The notes under the pieces were generated by a model that was given only the letters and a program-made list of their open reading frames with translations, was not told where the DNA came from and made no database searches. DNA of 36,403 nt, from the NCBI GenBank assembly GCA_000310025.1, contig FN649743.1, positions 2,026,475 to 2,062,877 on the forward strand, given 5' to 3'. Source of the DNA: Ectocarpus siliculosus (Eukaryota; Sar; Phaeophyceae; Ectocarpales; Ectocarpaceae). This document shows positions 1-10,163 of this stretch, one piece after another. Within the stretch, counting starts at the first letter, position 1. The number at the start of each line of letters is the position of its first letter. The position numbers and the translations under genes are program-made.

Positions 1-323
1 TCTCATCCAAAATTTTTAACATACAAATTTGCCCCTTGATATTTATCTGCTGTTTCTTTCATACTCTGTTCAAATCGAAGCTTCAATTCATTTTCCCGTT
101 CAGACTTCTTCTGGGCTTTCCCAACATACCACTCCTTATCATCCACTTTCTTCCCATTAAGAGCCTCAACAGCCTTAGCAGCATCATCTGCATTCTCAAA
201 GTTGACAAAACCAAAGCACTTTGACTTTCCATCCATATCCCTCATCACGATAACACTGGTGATAATTCCAAATTCTCCAAAAATATTGTTCAAATCTTTT
301 TCAGTTGTTGATTCAGAGAGATT
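1..323 (-). pseudogene. Fragment of a land-plant-like poly(A)-binding protein (RRM3 region), foreign to its surroundings
   Basis: Read on the minus strand, about 107 codons match the third RNA-recognition motif and following linker of plant cytoplasmic poly(A)-binding proteins, which bind mRNA poly(A) tails and support translation. Visible hallmarks are NLSESTTEKDL at the start, the RNP1-type octamer KCFGFVNF, then WYVGKAQKKSERENELK and YQGANLYVKN leading towards RRM4. The frame breaks at the window edge: a T run near positions 13-17 reads KNFG-stop, whereas one T fewer gives the expected KNLDE, so there is a homopolymer frameshift. The stretch is visibly A+T-rich and uses plant-like codons, unlike everything to its right. 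Homology continues to about position 323 (the AAT codon of NLSES) and stops abruptly. No intron is seen. I infer contaminating or chimeric DNA (genomic or cDNA) rather than an algal gene; a recent transfer is less likely. Confidence 0.85.
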
Positions 324-579
324 GGGGGCAGCGGCGGGGGCGGAGATGTTCTACCCCGAGGATGGCAGGTGAAGGGAATGAAGGGCTGCTCTAGGTTGTC
401 GGAGGTCAACTCTTGCACTTTTTAGGTCGAAGAAAGTGGTGTGTGGGAGGGGGCAGCGTACGACCTCGCTTCGACTCTTTTAGTTGCGAAGCTCGTCGGT
501 TCAGTTCACTCTACGGCCATGGTCATCGTAGTGCATAACTGCTGTACGTGTTTCTGCCGAAAAGGAGAGAACGAGAGAG

Positions 580-644
<65 letters not shown>

Positions 645-3600
645 TACTACATAATGTACCCGTCTGCCCATATTCTCCGGTCGCTGGAAACCCTCCCCTG
701 CCCCCTCCCTTCCTCGCGGCCATTTACGGCTGTTCCGGCGCGTTGGTGCAAGCATCACGCCATCGTGGTTCGCGGAAACCGGAAGCGCCACTGTCGTTCT
801 GCGTCGCCCCCGTTCCAGAGAGATGTCCCGCCGTTTTGCGAGAGATGCAAGGGTCCAAGGGTCTAGACTACGCTCTGGAGACAGCAGTGGCAGTGCATAC
901 ATGTCAGGGAGAACCCCCCCCGTCTTCTCTTCGGTCCTTCCCTTGACGTTCGTTGGCGTTTTTTTTTTCTGTCTCACCGCATAAAACGAGTACCCCCCCC
1001 GCCCCTCCACCCCGTTCGTGCAATCCGGTGTCCTTCTGCTTTTGATATTCTGTGCTGCTGGCGTTTTTTTTTTTTTTTCTTGTTTCTTTTTTGGTCACCA
1101 AATCAGCTTGAGGGTTAACACCGACCGAAGGTTCCAGCGGTTCGCGGAGTGCGCGTTGCCTCTGGCCACGGGGGTCGCCAAGAGGGCTCTGAGAGAGGTC
1201 GGCGTGGGACCCGCGGATGTCGGGAGGATCGTGGTCGTCACGTCCACGGGGGTGCGTGATAGTGCTGACGGTTCCAACCGCACTTGCTTCCATCCACACA
1301 CTTGCTTGTCGCTTTGTCCGAGAAAAGCTAGAGTCTCGTTGGATAAGGAGGGAATGGGGGGTGGATCATGCGGCCGTTTCCCTCGCATTGTGTATGACAC
1401 GACATCGTATCTATTTGTTTACGACACGATATCGTATACGATAGTACACCTTTTGCCGCCGAGAAGGGCATGTATCTTCCAACAATGGCGAGCCCCCCAA
1501 AAAACTTTTTCTGTTTCCGCGCCAGATCAAGGCGTCTTCTTGCTACCCACCATGTTCCCATCAGTTTTCGTGACCTCCAACGCCACAACAATAGGCACTC
1601 AATCGATGCTATAAAGTTATCGCCACCCATATGTTGGCTATCGCCCTACTTCTTGGGGACCTTAAAGGTGTGCGGGCCGGGGCTTGACGGAGAGCTCGTC
1701 AAGAGCATCGGGCTGAACCACTCGGTGGAGAGGGAGGTGGTGTCCTTCCAGGGGTGCGGCGCCGGGATCAACGGCCTCCGCCTGGCCTCGCAGTACGCGG
1801 TGACGCACCCCGGGCGGCTGGCACTGCTGGTCTCGGTGGAACTCCCTTCCTTGCACATGCACAAGGTGCGTGTGTTTGAGTGCTATTTCAACATGTACAT
1901 ACAATCGCAGAGAGACTACAAGCTGTACACCCGTTCTAGATATAGCCACATCGAAGGGGGTGTCTTGAAGTCTTTGCGGTGCATGGCAGAAAAACCGACC
2001 GGATATTGGGCTTGATTCGAGTCTATTTATGCTTGTGCACAGAATTATGATCAGTGATGTGATGCCAACTAATACTAACGTAGTCGCAAGAACATCTGAA
2101 TAGGTTCAAATTTAACAACAAAAATGACCTTGTGAGATTTGTGGAGTGCACACGCAAGCTCTGCATGCGCGCGCGCGGGGGGGTGGTTGCATGCGCGAAA
2201 GTGTCAGCACGTGCCTGCTCCACGACGTCGAATGTTGGCAGCTTTTCCCAAGCGATGGCAATCAAGCGGAAGCTTAAGCTTCCCCTGGAAGGCTTCGTCG
2301 CACATTTTGAGGGCCGTGGCAATGACTAATATTATAATAGTTTTTTTTTATCACGGGGAGAGTTTCGAACGATCTTACGCCTGCCGCGACTGGTCGTTTG
2401 TTTTGCTGCACAAACCCTCGATTGCAGCGCTCGCTGCCCTCCCCGTGCCGGGTGCCATGTGGTAGTAAAAAAACGATAGTTGGCAGCTTTCCGCCAAAAC
2501 CCACAAACCACGGCTTTCCCCCGATGCAGCTCTCACTATCTACAGCAGTACCTCTTCGCCCTTGCTGCAAGAAGATAACGCCGTCCAGACTAATCCTGCT
2601 TTGTTTAACGCTCCACGCCACACCGCTGTGTTTTTGCATGTTGCGTTTCATTCTCACAATTGCGGCCGCCGTAAATGCAACGGCAAAACGAATGAAGGGG
2701 GACACGGTGAACGACGCGATCTTGCACGCGATCTTCGGGGACGGGTGTGCCGTGGCGGTCGTGGCCGGACGGACGGCGAGAAACGCCGAACCGGGGTCCT
2801 TAGCGGTCCTGGACAACCGATCCTGGCTGGTGAGCAAATAACAAGATATATGTATATATGGGTGGAACAATATATACCAAGTGCTACGTCTGTAGACCGT
2901 TCAACGTATGTAGCCATTGTGCGTTTTTATTGAAGGAACAATATATACCAAGCGCTACTCTGTAGACTGTTTAAAGGTATGTAACCATTGTGTGTATTTA
3001 TTGATGGAACAATATTACCAAGTGTTACTTCTGTAGACTGGTAATGTGACCAGTGTGTGTGTTTACTGTTTACTGTTTGATGAGTACTTGGTTGTGATTT
3101 GTCTTGGGTGTAGGGAGAGACGCATTAACCGTGGTACGTCGAAGGCAGCCAGCCAATGGCCACAACAGTAGTCACATTGAAAGCAACCCGTCATCGAAGC
3201 TGCGGCTACATCGGGGGAAAGACGGAACATCGGGAGGTTCCGGCTACTATATATCAAGCGAGGGGGGGGAGGGCGGGGATCGTATAAGGACGTTTCTTGC
3301 TTCATGTTCGTCTGGCCATTGACCATGCTCTCTTACGAGACGGACCACCGTTCGCTAGTCCCCATTGAGGCAAAACAAACGAACAAGGGCGGAGAGTTTT
3401 GTTCACAAAGAGGGAATCAAGCGTACTGTTAAACGTTCGAGTTCTTTCCGTCACGATCAAGAGAGGCAACATGGCAGGATTCCGTCCCTACTATGGAAGA
3501 ACCAACCCATTCGAGCGGCACAACAAGAAAAAATCGAACACGACCAGAGTTGTTGAGGCCGGACTTTGGAAAAGCGGCGCGCCGACACACAGTCGGAGGA

Positions 3601-6384
3601 AGAAGTATTGCTTGAGGACAAGAAGAGAGCACGCGAACGATCTGTCTGTTTATCTAGGGTTTGGTTTTGGTCTACGATTATAACAGCAACGGGAAGATGT
3701 TCTCCTTTGCTCCCCCCGAATCCCACGCGAGGGACCCTAGCGAGAGTTCACAGACAAGGCACATGGAGGGTGTCAACGTCTGTATCGGGGACAGGATTGG
3801 TACATACATATGTAGCCAACTTCGTCCAAGCAGTCCGATCGCATCGCAGGCTGTACCCCCGGCGTTTCAACCGTTTTTTTTCTTTTTTCGTTACACATGA
3901 ATCTTTATCATACCGCCAAGGTGGACGGTACGGAGGACGGGATCAAGATGACCTTCGGTGACAACGGCGTGTCGTGCACGCTGTCGAAGCGACTGCCGGA
4001 CTACGTCAAAACCAACGTGGCAGACTTCGTTGAAGAGGTGCGAACCACAGCAGTAGCATATATTGTGTAGACTGGTTTAGGTAGTTGCTGAACAGTACGC
4101 TCACATTGCTTAATAGCGCCGTTTCACCTCTGTGCTAGGTGTCGGTTGTGTCGGCTGCTATCGTGTAGGTGACACTAAATAGATAGATGCACCACACCCA
4201 CCCTTCCTTGGGGCCGGTTTTCAAGGCTCGAATACTCGACGACGAAGAGGATGCATGGATGAAACGGTGCGTTTTTCGTGAGGCTCTCGACGAGACGGCA
4301 CCACCCGTCCTTTGTGCCGTGGAGCTGTGGAAAATCGCCCCAAGGGATGTGATATCTACCGTGTTGTTTTTTTTCGTGGTGGTCGTTCTTGAGCCGAAGT
4401 AGGGTGGGCGGCGAACCCGCCGAGTCGGTCCGTAGAGGTGAGGTCGGTCCCGTAGGACGTCGTTTTGTATGGCAGTTTTGCGCCGTCATGGTCGGCTGTT
4501 GCTGGACAGACGAGTATGCGCCCAAGGCCGGCTCGAAAGAGCACGTCGTGGCCGCCTACCGATCTAATGCATACGTATGCGTACACGCCTTTTTTTTGCT
4601 CTTTGTGTGTGACGAAAATGAGCTTCGTGTTGGCGCCAGTTTCGTGCCCGAGGAAAAGTGTTTGAAGTCGTACTCACCACGGTGAGATTTTTGTGTTTTT
4701 GGCTTGAAGAGATTCGTGCTTGGACGAAGTTGTTTGCTCCCTGCCAACGCCGCAGGGGGGCGGGGGTCCCGCGAACGAAATAGTTTACCGTGTCAGCACC
4801 CTTGAGTACCCGCGTGTTGATGTCCGTCCGAATCGTTGTTGCCGCTCGTTGTTGCTTTTGACGCAGATGTTGGGGGCCCATGGCGTCGACAAGGGTGACG
4901 TTGATTTCTGGGCGCTTCATCCGGGGGGGCACCGTATCGTCGAGGTAGGTGCACAGGTCTACTGCTAAGGGCCACACCGCCGCCGAAACCCCTTCGTCGG
5001 TGGTGTCGGCCCCTCTGGCATGTTGTTGTTGTTGTTGTTGGTGTTGGTGTTGGTGTGGAATGCATGTGAGTGTAATCGTATGGGTGCACGTTGGTCCCAA
5101 CCTTTTGCTGTACCCTGTTGGGTGTGTAACCCCCCTTCTCCGCTCTCAAAGCATCGGGGCTGACGTTTCGTCGTGGACGCCTTCCGATCACACGAGGTTG
5201 TACATACATGTATTCTCTGCGTTTGTGTACGTTTGCAAGCATTGATTGACCTCGTGACGGAGATTTGAAGGTACTGGTGTAGAGAGATCGGAAAGGTTTT
5301 TCACGATGTGAAGGCGACAACAACAACAACAACAACAGCAACTCTCTCTGTTTTGTTTTTCCTTTTGCAGGAGACGCGCAAGAGTCTTAACCTGAGTCTG
5401 GAGGAGACGGAGGGTTGCTGGGAAGTGTTGCGAGACTACGGGAACATGGTTTCCGCCACAGTCCTGTGAGAATACAACGACCACCACCCCTCCCCCCCTC
5501 CCGCACGGCAAACTAGAATCTGCGGGGTTGCAAAAGATTTGAATCGGCCGAACGACAGAAATGCCTTGCATCGTTGAAAACACGAGCCAGTTCTTCGTCT
5601 TCCAGCCCCTTACCGTGGGTTGAAGGCGACATGCGATGCCTAGACCTGCCATGTGCTCATATCGTTTCCCTCTGCCATACGTTTGTATGTGCGCGTTTCG
5701 ATGCATCCCAACAAGGGAGGAGCTTCGTCCGACTCCCTCCGGGGCACATGTTTTCCGAACTCAAAGCAGTCCTTGCTGCGTCTGAGACGGACTCCTCTTT
5801 TGGCGTTACGTTAGCTCGCGTCTTGCTTGTTGGTCGCTGTGAGAGCCACGCAAACGGCGCCAAGTTAATGGTCTTCATTTATTTCGGTGTTGATTCCTCC
5901 TTGTCCAGACACGACGTTTAATGCACCAAGTTCCCCTTACCGTTGGGGCGGGGAGGGGGCTAACATTTCCGAGTGGTTGCCAACAGCAAGGTAGCCGTCT
6001 GGATTCGAGGCGACACTGCTGTGGCCACCGTACCGATCCAACGGGTTGGAACGAGAAATCTTGCCGTTTTCTGTTGGTATGTCTATGCTGCACGTGGCAC
6101 TGCAGCATTGCGGTCCTCGTCTTCAAACCCGGCAAGACTCACCCCCCCAACGTCGCCCGTTCTTCCCTCCGCCTCCTTTTATTCCTGCCTGGCCAAAAAA
6201 CGAGACCAGATTTGTTTTGGAGCGGGCGCTCGGGCAACACAAGCGACTGCGAGAAAATGGTGGCGGCGACGGCCGCGGCTTGCAGCACGTCGTGGCTCTC
6301 TCCTTTTCCCCCGGGGTGACGGTGGAGGGATTACTACTCAAGGCCATGCCGTCGGTTGTCGCCCAGCCCAACGGCCAACGCTGA
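324..6384 (+). CDS. Type III polyketide synthase (chalcone synthase-like), 5'-truncated, nine exons
   Basis: Homodimeric cytosolic enzymes of this family condense malonyl-CoA with an acyl-CoA starter; a brown-algal member makes phloroglucinol, the phlorotannin precursor. Deduced exons: ~324-368 (cut by the plant-like join), 1107-1251, 1668-1865, 2084-2131, 2698-2829, 3921-4037, 4867-4944, 5371-5465 and 6210-6384, together 343 codons plus TGA, all in phase. Landmarks in order: VVTSTGVCGPGLDGEL; the catalytic Cys in SFQGCGAG (codon 1755-1757); AIFGDGCAVAVV; FGDNGVSCTLSKRLPDYV; the catalytic His in WALHPGG (4918-4920); the catalytic Asn in YGNMVSA (5443-5445); and SFSPGVTVEG near the C terminus, matching the family's GFGPG loop. 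The triad is complete. Family members are about 390 residues, so some 50-70 N-terminal residues are missing beyond the join. The starter unit and product cannot be read from this sequence. Donors are GTGAAG, GTGCGT, GTGAGA, GTGAGC, GTAGGT and similar. Confidence 0.88.
565..641. repeat. (GA)n microsatellite
   Basis: About 75 bases of nearly pure GA with a few ACGA interruptions at the left, inside the first visible intron of the polyketide synthase. It produces long artificial Arg-Glu and Ser-Leu reading frames on the two strands that are not genes. Confidence 0.95.
2864..3065. repeat. 71-bp tandem repeat, three copies, in PKS intron
   Basis: Three tandem units start at about 2864, 2935 and 3006 (period 71). 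Each begins GGAACAATAT(AT)ACCAAG, contains TCTGTAGAC and ends in a GTGTG/TTTATTG-rich stretch. The units differ by a few substitutions and small indels, and the third is the most diverged. They lie in the intron between PKS exons 2698-2829 and 3921-4037, so they do not affect the protein. Confidence 0.85.
4165..4365 (+). repeat. Dispersed ORF-bearing module, copy 1 (in PKS intron, sense)
   Basis: About 200 bases homologous to the opposite-strand segment at 12515-12729. Both begin GTAGGTGACA and encode a related peptide: here GPVFKARILDDEEDAW...REALDETAP, there GPIFSARLLPDEQDEY...RKALDEEAP, with 16 of 31 residues identical and many conservative changes. This copy has an in-frame TAG and extra bases between the GTAGGTGAC start and the conserved peptide, so it looks decayed. 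It sits in the PKS intron 4038-4866 in the same orientation as the host gene. I do not recognise the peptide. It could be a small repeat family, a transposon fragment or a fossil exon. Confidence 0.65.
5020..5345. repeat. (GTT)n/(GTTGGT)n and (CAA)n simple repeats in PKS intron
   Basis: A GTT run followed by GGTGTT units occurs at about 5021-5058, and a (CAA)n run at about 5319-5341 lies just before the pyrimidine-rich acceptor of the exon that starts at 5371. Both lie in the intron 4945-5370. No other structure is evident. Confidence 0.8.
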
Positions 6385-8918
6385 ACGAACCCTTGGCCGG
6401 GTAAAATTTTTTATGGCGGATTGCCCTGGGCTCGCTACGGCGTGTGTTTCCGGTGGTCCGTTGTCCGTGACGTGAAGAAGAATGTGTTTGTTGAATGTCG
6501 GTGAGGAGCAAGTTTCTTGCCTGGCATTTTAACTTTGTTTCGAGTGCAGCTTCCAACACTGCTGTCGCCGCAGTTTTGGGGGGCTCTCTTTCTCCACACC
6601 CATGGTGGTAGACATCATCGTTTTTTTTATCGTTTCGCGAGAGTGCTTGACGTGGCACCCCGGCGCGATCGCCAGTTTTAACCGTTTCGTTGTTCTTGTA
6701 TTTTTGCCCTCACCCGCTCCAAGCCAGGGCACCGTGCCCAAAATCAATGGTACCGGGCGGAACGTGAACCAGAGTATTTTACTTACCTCTTTGCTTTGAA
6801 GAGCACCCAACTCCTTAAGTTACCACGGAACCGTGTTGTTGAGATGCTGAATAAAGTCTCAGAAGCTTGTTAGAGGGTACACTGTTGCTGTTGTTCTGTA
6901 CAAGACCCGGCGTGCACTTCGCACACCATTTCCAATGTAGATGTAAGAGCCAATGTTACACAACACGTGCTCATTTCTGTGGGTACTTTTTTTCCTTCTC
7001 TTTTTAATCTCGTGTGTGAAGAGAAAGGTCTTTCCTGGTTGTTTTGCTCTGTTTCGCGTCCCGTATTTTGGTGAGAGGATCCTGTGGCTATCGAACGAAG
7101 TCGTACCCACTGCTGTTGTACAAAGTAGCTGGGTAGTAGAGTGCGGAACAAATTGCGAAGGGACACGGAGGAAGTGGAACTGTTTCCAACACACATGAGA
7201 ATACGAACTTAGCGACGTGTCCACCACCAATATGTATCGTTCGTGGCCAGTGGTCTTTGGTCACACATTTCACGATACTCAAACGCCGATGCACTTGGCG
7301 CCTGTGTACAGTAGATAGCTCTTGCTCGTGATTTCCACACAAGACGCATTGTACATTAGTGAGGGACACTTGACGGACCTAAAAGAAGCCATCCACCGTC
7401 GAGGGTTCTCTCTGTGTGCGACGCCCGGCAGGAGCCCCTCGGTTACGGGAGGTGCCCTGATGGGGTGACGACAGTTCGAGAAAATGCAGTATTTTTCTCC
7501 GAATGACTAAAGCCAACAACAAAGCACACAGCAGAGTGCATCAGCTTTACAACCACAGCAGTCGGCCCCCTTCCGAATGGAGAAGACGTTTTTGTAAGGA
7601 AGCTACTCCGAACCTTGCGCGAGAAAGTAGTGAAGAAATCAGTTCGCCACGGGAAGCACCTATAATCCCTCATCGACACGGCTGTCTACCTCCTGCACCA
7701 GCTGCTGCTAAAGCTGTTGCTGCTGCTGCTGCAAATAAAAAACACCCCAGCAATGAAGCGTCCATACCACATGCTCAGCAAACGCTGCTTGTCCGGGTCC
7801 TTACGAAACACTTCTTCGTAACAGTTGTTTGACATCAACGCTTCGCTGCTGTTGTATGTACACCTTAGGAGACCAACAACATACACGCAAGTGTCATTCG
7901 GGAAGACGCCACCTCTAGTCATTCGGGAGCCACTCGCTGGAGCACGCAAACCTAAAAGTGAGCTGAAGAACCTTGCAACCGCGCTGCATGCATCCTGGTA
8001 ACCTTGTCTGCGCCAGATACCGACACCACGGGGGACACTTCTCACACCGCCAAAGGATAAGCCTTGACCTCCGCCCAGAATACCCAGCGGCCGGCACCTT
8101 TGTTGTGCTACTGCTGTAGTGGCCCTTTTCATGTGCCCCATCCCAACCGGCCCCACGTTCGGTGGGTTAACAAGATGTGCTAGAAGTAGCATACCAAACG
8201 ATTCTCGTCGCTCCGGACGTCCCGCGAGTCGCTTTCCGCTACCGTCTTGACGAATACCTGCGGCAGCAGACACGCAGGCAGGTGGGCGTTCGTGGCAAGA
8301 CGGCGGGCGACACAACCGAGCGAAGCAGCGAACGGTCGGTCGGTAGCTGGTCGCGGCGAGCTTCGGCTCGAGAGCTACTGCTGTGGCTCGTACTGTGTCG
8401 GGAAATACACAACTCTGTGAAGTCGAGCCAAAACCATTTGCCTCGCAAAAACGTGTTTACGATAAAGACGAGTGCATAAAGCACGTGAACCATGAGCAGC
8501 AAGCGCCACAATGCTCTTTGCCGTTGGAAATTATGGCGATGACTAAACGTCAAAGGTTGGAGGTGTGGCACGAGACAGACAGACGGCACGAAAACGCGAA
8601 GAAGGCAGCAAGACAAGGCCTACAAGGCGCACCAGGGAAACGAGGTTCAGGCCAGCAACCCAAAGGTAATCTTGCGGACAATACCTGCAGCGGCTACTAC
8701 TGCGGAATCAGCAGCAAAGAGGCGCCCTCGGCACGAACACTATGGACGCATAGCACCACAGCACCGAGCACTCGCAGGGTCCAAATGATGCCACGTAATG
8801 TATATCGTCAAAGTAAAGCGCCCTCACGATCAAGATGACTCCCCAACATCACAGCACTGCTGCTGTGCCCACCTGAACAAGGGCACCAAAAGCGCGGTGC
8901 GCCTTCTGGCCCTTTGTC
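6385..8918. other. Spacer without a supported gene (about 2.5 kb)
   Basis: This stretch follows the polyketide synthase stop codon and precedes the 3' end of the minus-strand ankyrin pseudogene. It presumably contains both 3' untranslated regions. Open frames of 80-210 codons exist on both strands (the longest on the minus strand, 7686-8315), but none shows a domain, a coherent exon structure or composition unlike chance. A CAGCAGCTTTAGC/GCTGCTGCTGC-rich patch occurs near 7695-7735. I see no RNA gene. Confidence 0.6.
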
Positions 8919-10163
8919 TCAAGACCGGCAGCATCTTCGCGAGCGGAGTTTCTCTGTCTTCGCCGCCTTAGCTTTGCCCTCGGCGAGGGCGAGAGTATCG
9001 CTACAATCGCCCGGCCACAGCCAAGAGACAGCACGAACGGCGGCAACCCGCAGCAGCAGGCCGCGGACGGCCTCCAGCTTGCGCAGCTGCTCCACGGTGG
9101 CGTCCCGCCCGCACATCTTCCTCTCGCGCAGGATCCGCTCCGTGATGCTCAGCGGCGTGCCGTTGAACGCCACCTCCCCGAGCATGTTGGTTATCCTCTC
9201 GACGGCCGAGGTGTCCGCCCCGCCGTCGATCAGCATCCGGACGATCCTGGGCGCGCAGGACCGCTCGGGGCTCACGTCGATGCCCCAGAGCACGGGGGTC
9301 CTGCCGTACGGGTCGAGCGTGTCGCTCACGTAGGACACCCGGGCGGCCTCGCGCCTCTTCTCCTGCAGCCCGATCAGAAACTTCACCGAGGCCTAGCGGC
9401 CGAACTCCGCCGCCACGACCAGCGCCTGGCCCCCGGCGTCGGCGACTCCGGCCTCCGCCAGCATGGCCATGACCCCGACGTGCTGCTCCTTGGCGGCACC
9501 GCGGAGGGCCCGCACGCCGCCGGTAACCCCGGCGCAGCCCCTGATCCCGTGCTCCCTGAGAAGCTCGCGAACCACCCCGGCGTGGCCGTACTGCGCGGCC
9601 ATGTCCAGGGGCACGGGAACCCGGACGGGCTCGTGACGACGAACCGCGGGTTCGCCTTCGCGCGAATCAGGATCCGGACGGCTTCCGTGTGGCCCTTGAA
9701 CGCCGCGCTGTACATCGGCGTCGACGCGTCCGAGATGTGGCTGTTGGGGTTCGCGCCCACCTCGATCAGGACTCTCACGACCCTCACGACCCCCGGGTGG
9801 CCCTCGTCGGCGGCGACGTGGAGTGCACCCGTCCGAGGTCTGCCCCGCGATGTCCGCGCCGGCGTCCACGAGAATTTTCGCCACCTCCGCGTGCCCGTTC
9901 TGGGCCGCGACGCCCAGGGCCGTCGACGAGTTGGCCCCGTTGTCCAGCAGGATCTTGACGATGTGAGATTGTCCCTCCATCGACGCCAGCATGAGGGGCG
10001 TGAATCCTGCCGGATCGCCCTGGTTGACGTCAACAGCCCCGCTCGAGAGGAGGGCCCGCGTGCGGTCCGCGGAGCCAAAGTGCGCCGCCTCGTGCAGCTC
10101 GTTTCTGGGGCCTCGAGGCCATTGCTGCAGGGTACGTGCCGGAGGCGTGCTACAAGGTTGCAA
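8919..10163 (-). pseudogene. Ankyrin-repeat protein pseudogene (two frameshifts, one nonsense codon)
   Basis: The minus strand encodes an ankyrin-repeat protein (protein-protein interaction scaffold) in pieces. Downwards from about 10130 come NELHEAAHFGSADRTRALL, GFTPLMLASMEGQSHIVKIL and AAQNGHAEVAKILVDAGAD. Near 9830 the frame shifts: ALHVAADEGHPGVV continues in another frame through VLIEVGANPNS and AFKGHTEAVRILI. Near 9620 it shifts back to VPLDMAAQYGHAGVVREL. An in-frame TAG at 9393-9395 follows AAEFGR, after which the same frame continues ASVKFLIG, DPYGRTPVLWGID, RILRERK, AVRGLLLRVAAVRAVSWLWP and ends near 8919. The C-terminal VSWLWP block resembles a multicopy ankyrin family I associate with brown algae; relatives are expected to have a sense codon (GAG) where this copy has TAG. 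A 9-base duplication (VVRVVRV, near 9770-9790) is also present. The 5' end is uncertain: a CTGCAG acceptor at 10125-10130 may begin the last exon. Confidence 0.75.

Noticed and set aside
655-905. Possible PKS N-terminal exon (APVPERCPAVLREMQ in one frame)
   Set aside because: Only a loose resemblance to the family's start. The phase-matched exon ending at 368 explains the join to 1107 better.
441-1010. Long Arg-Glu and Ser-Leu open frames on both strands
   Set aside because: They are created by the GA microsatellite, which has no stop codons in any frame, and contain no domain.
7686-8315. 209-codon minus-strand frame
   Set aside because: No recognisable domain, mixed composition, no support from splice structure, and a GC-rich region where such frames arise by chance.
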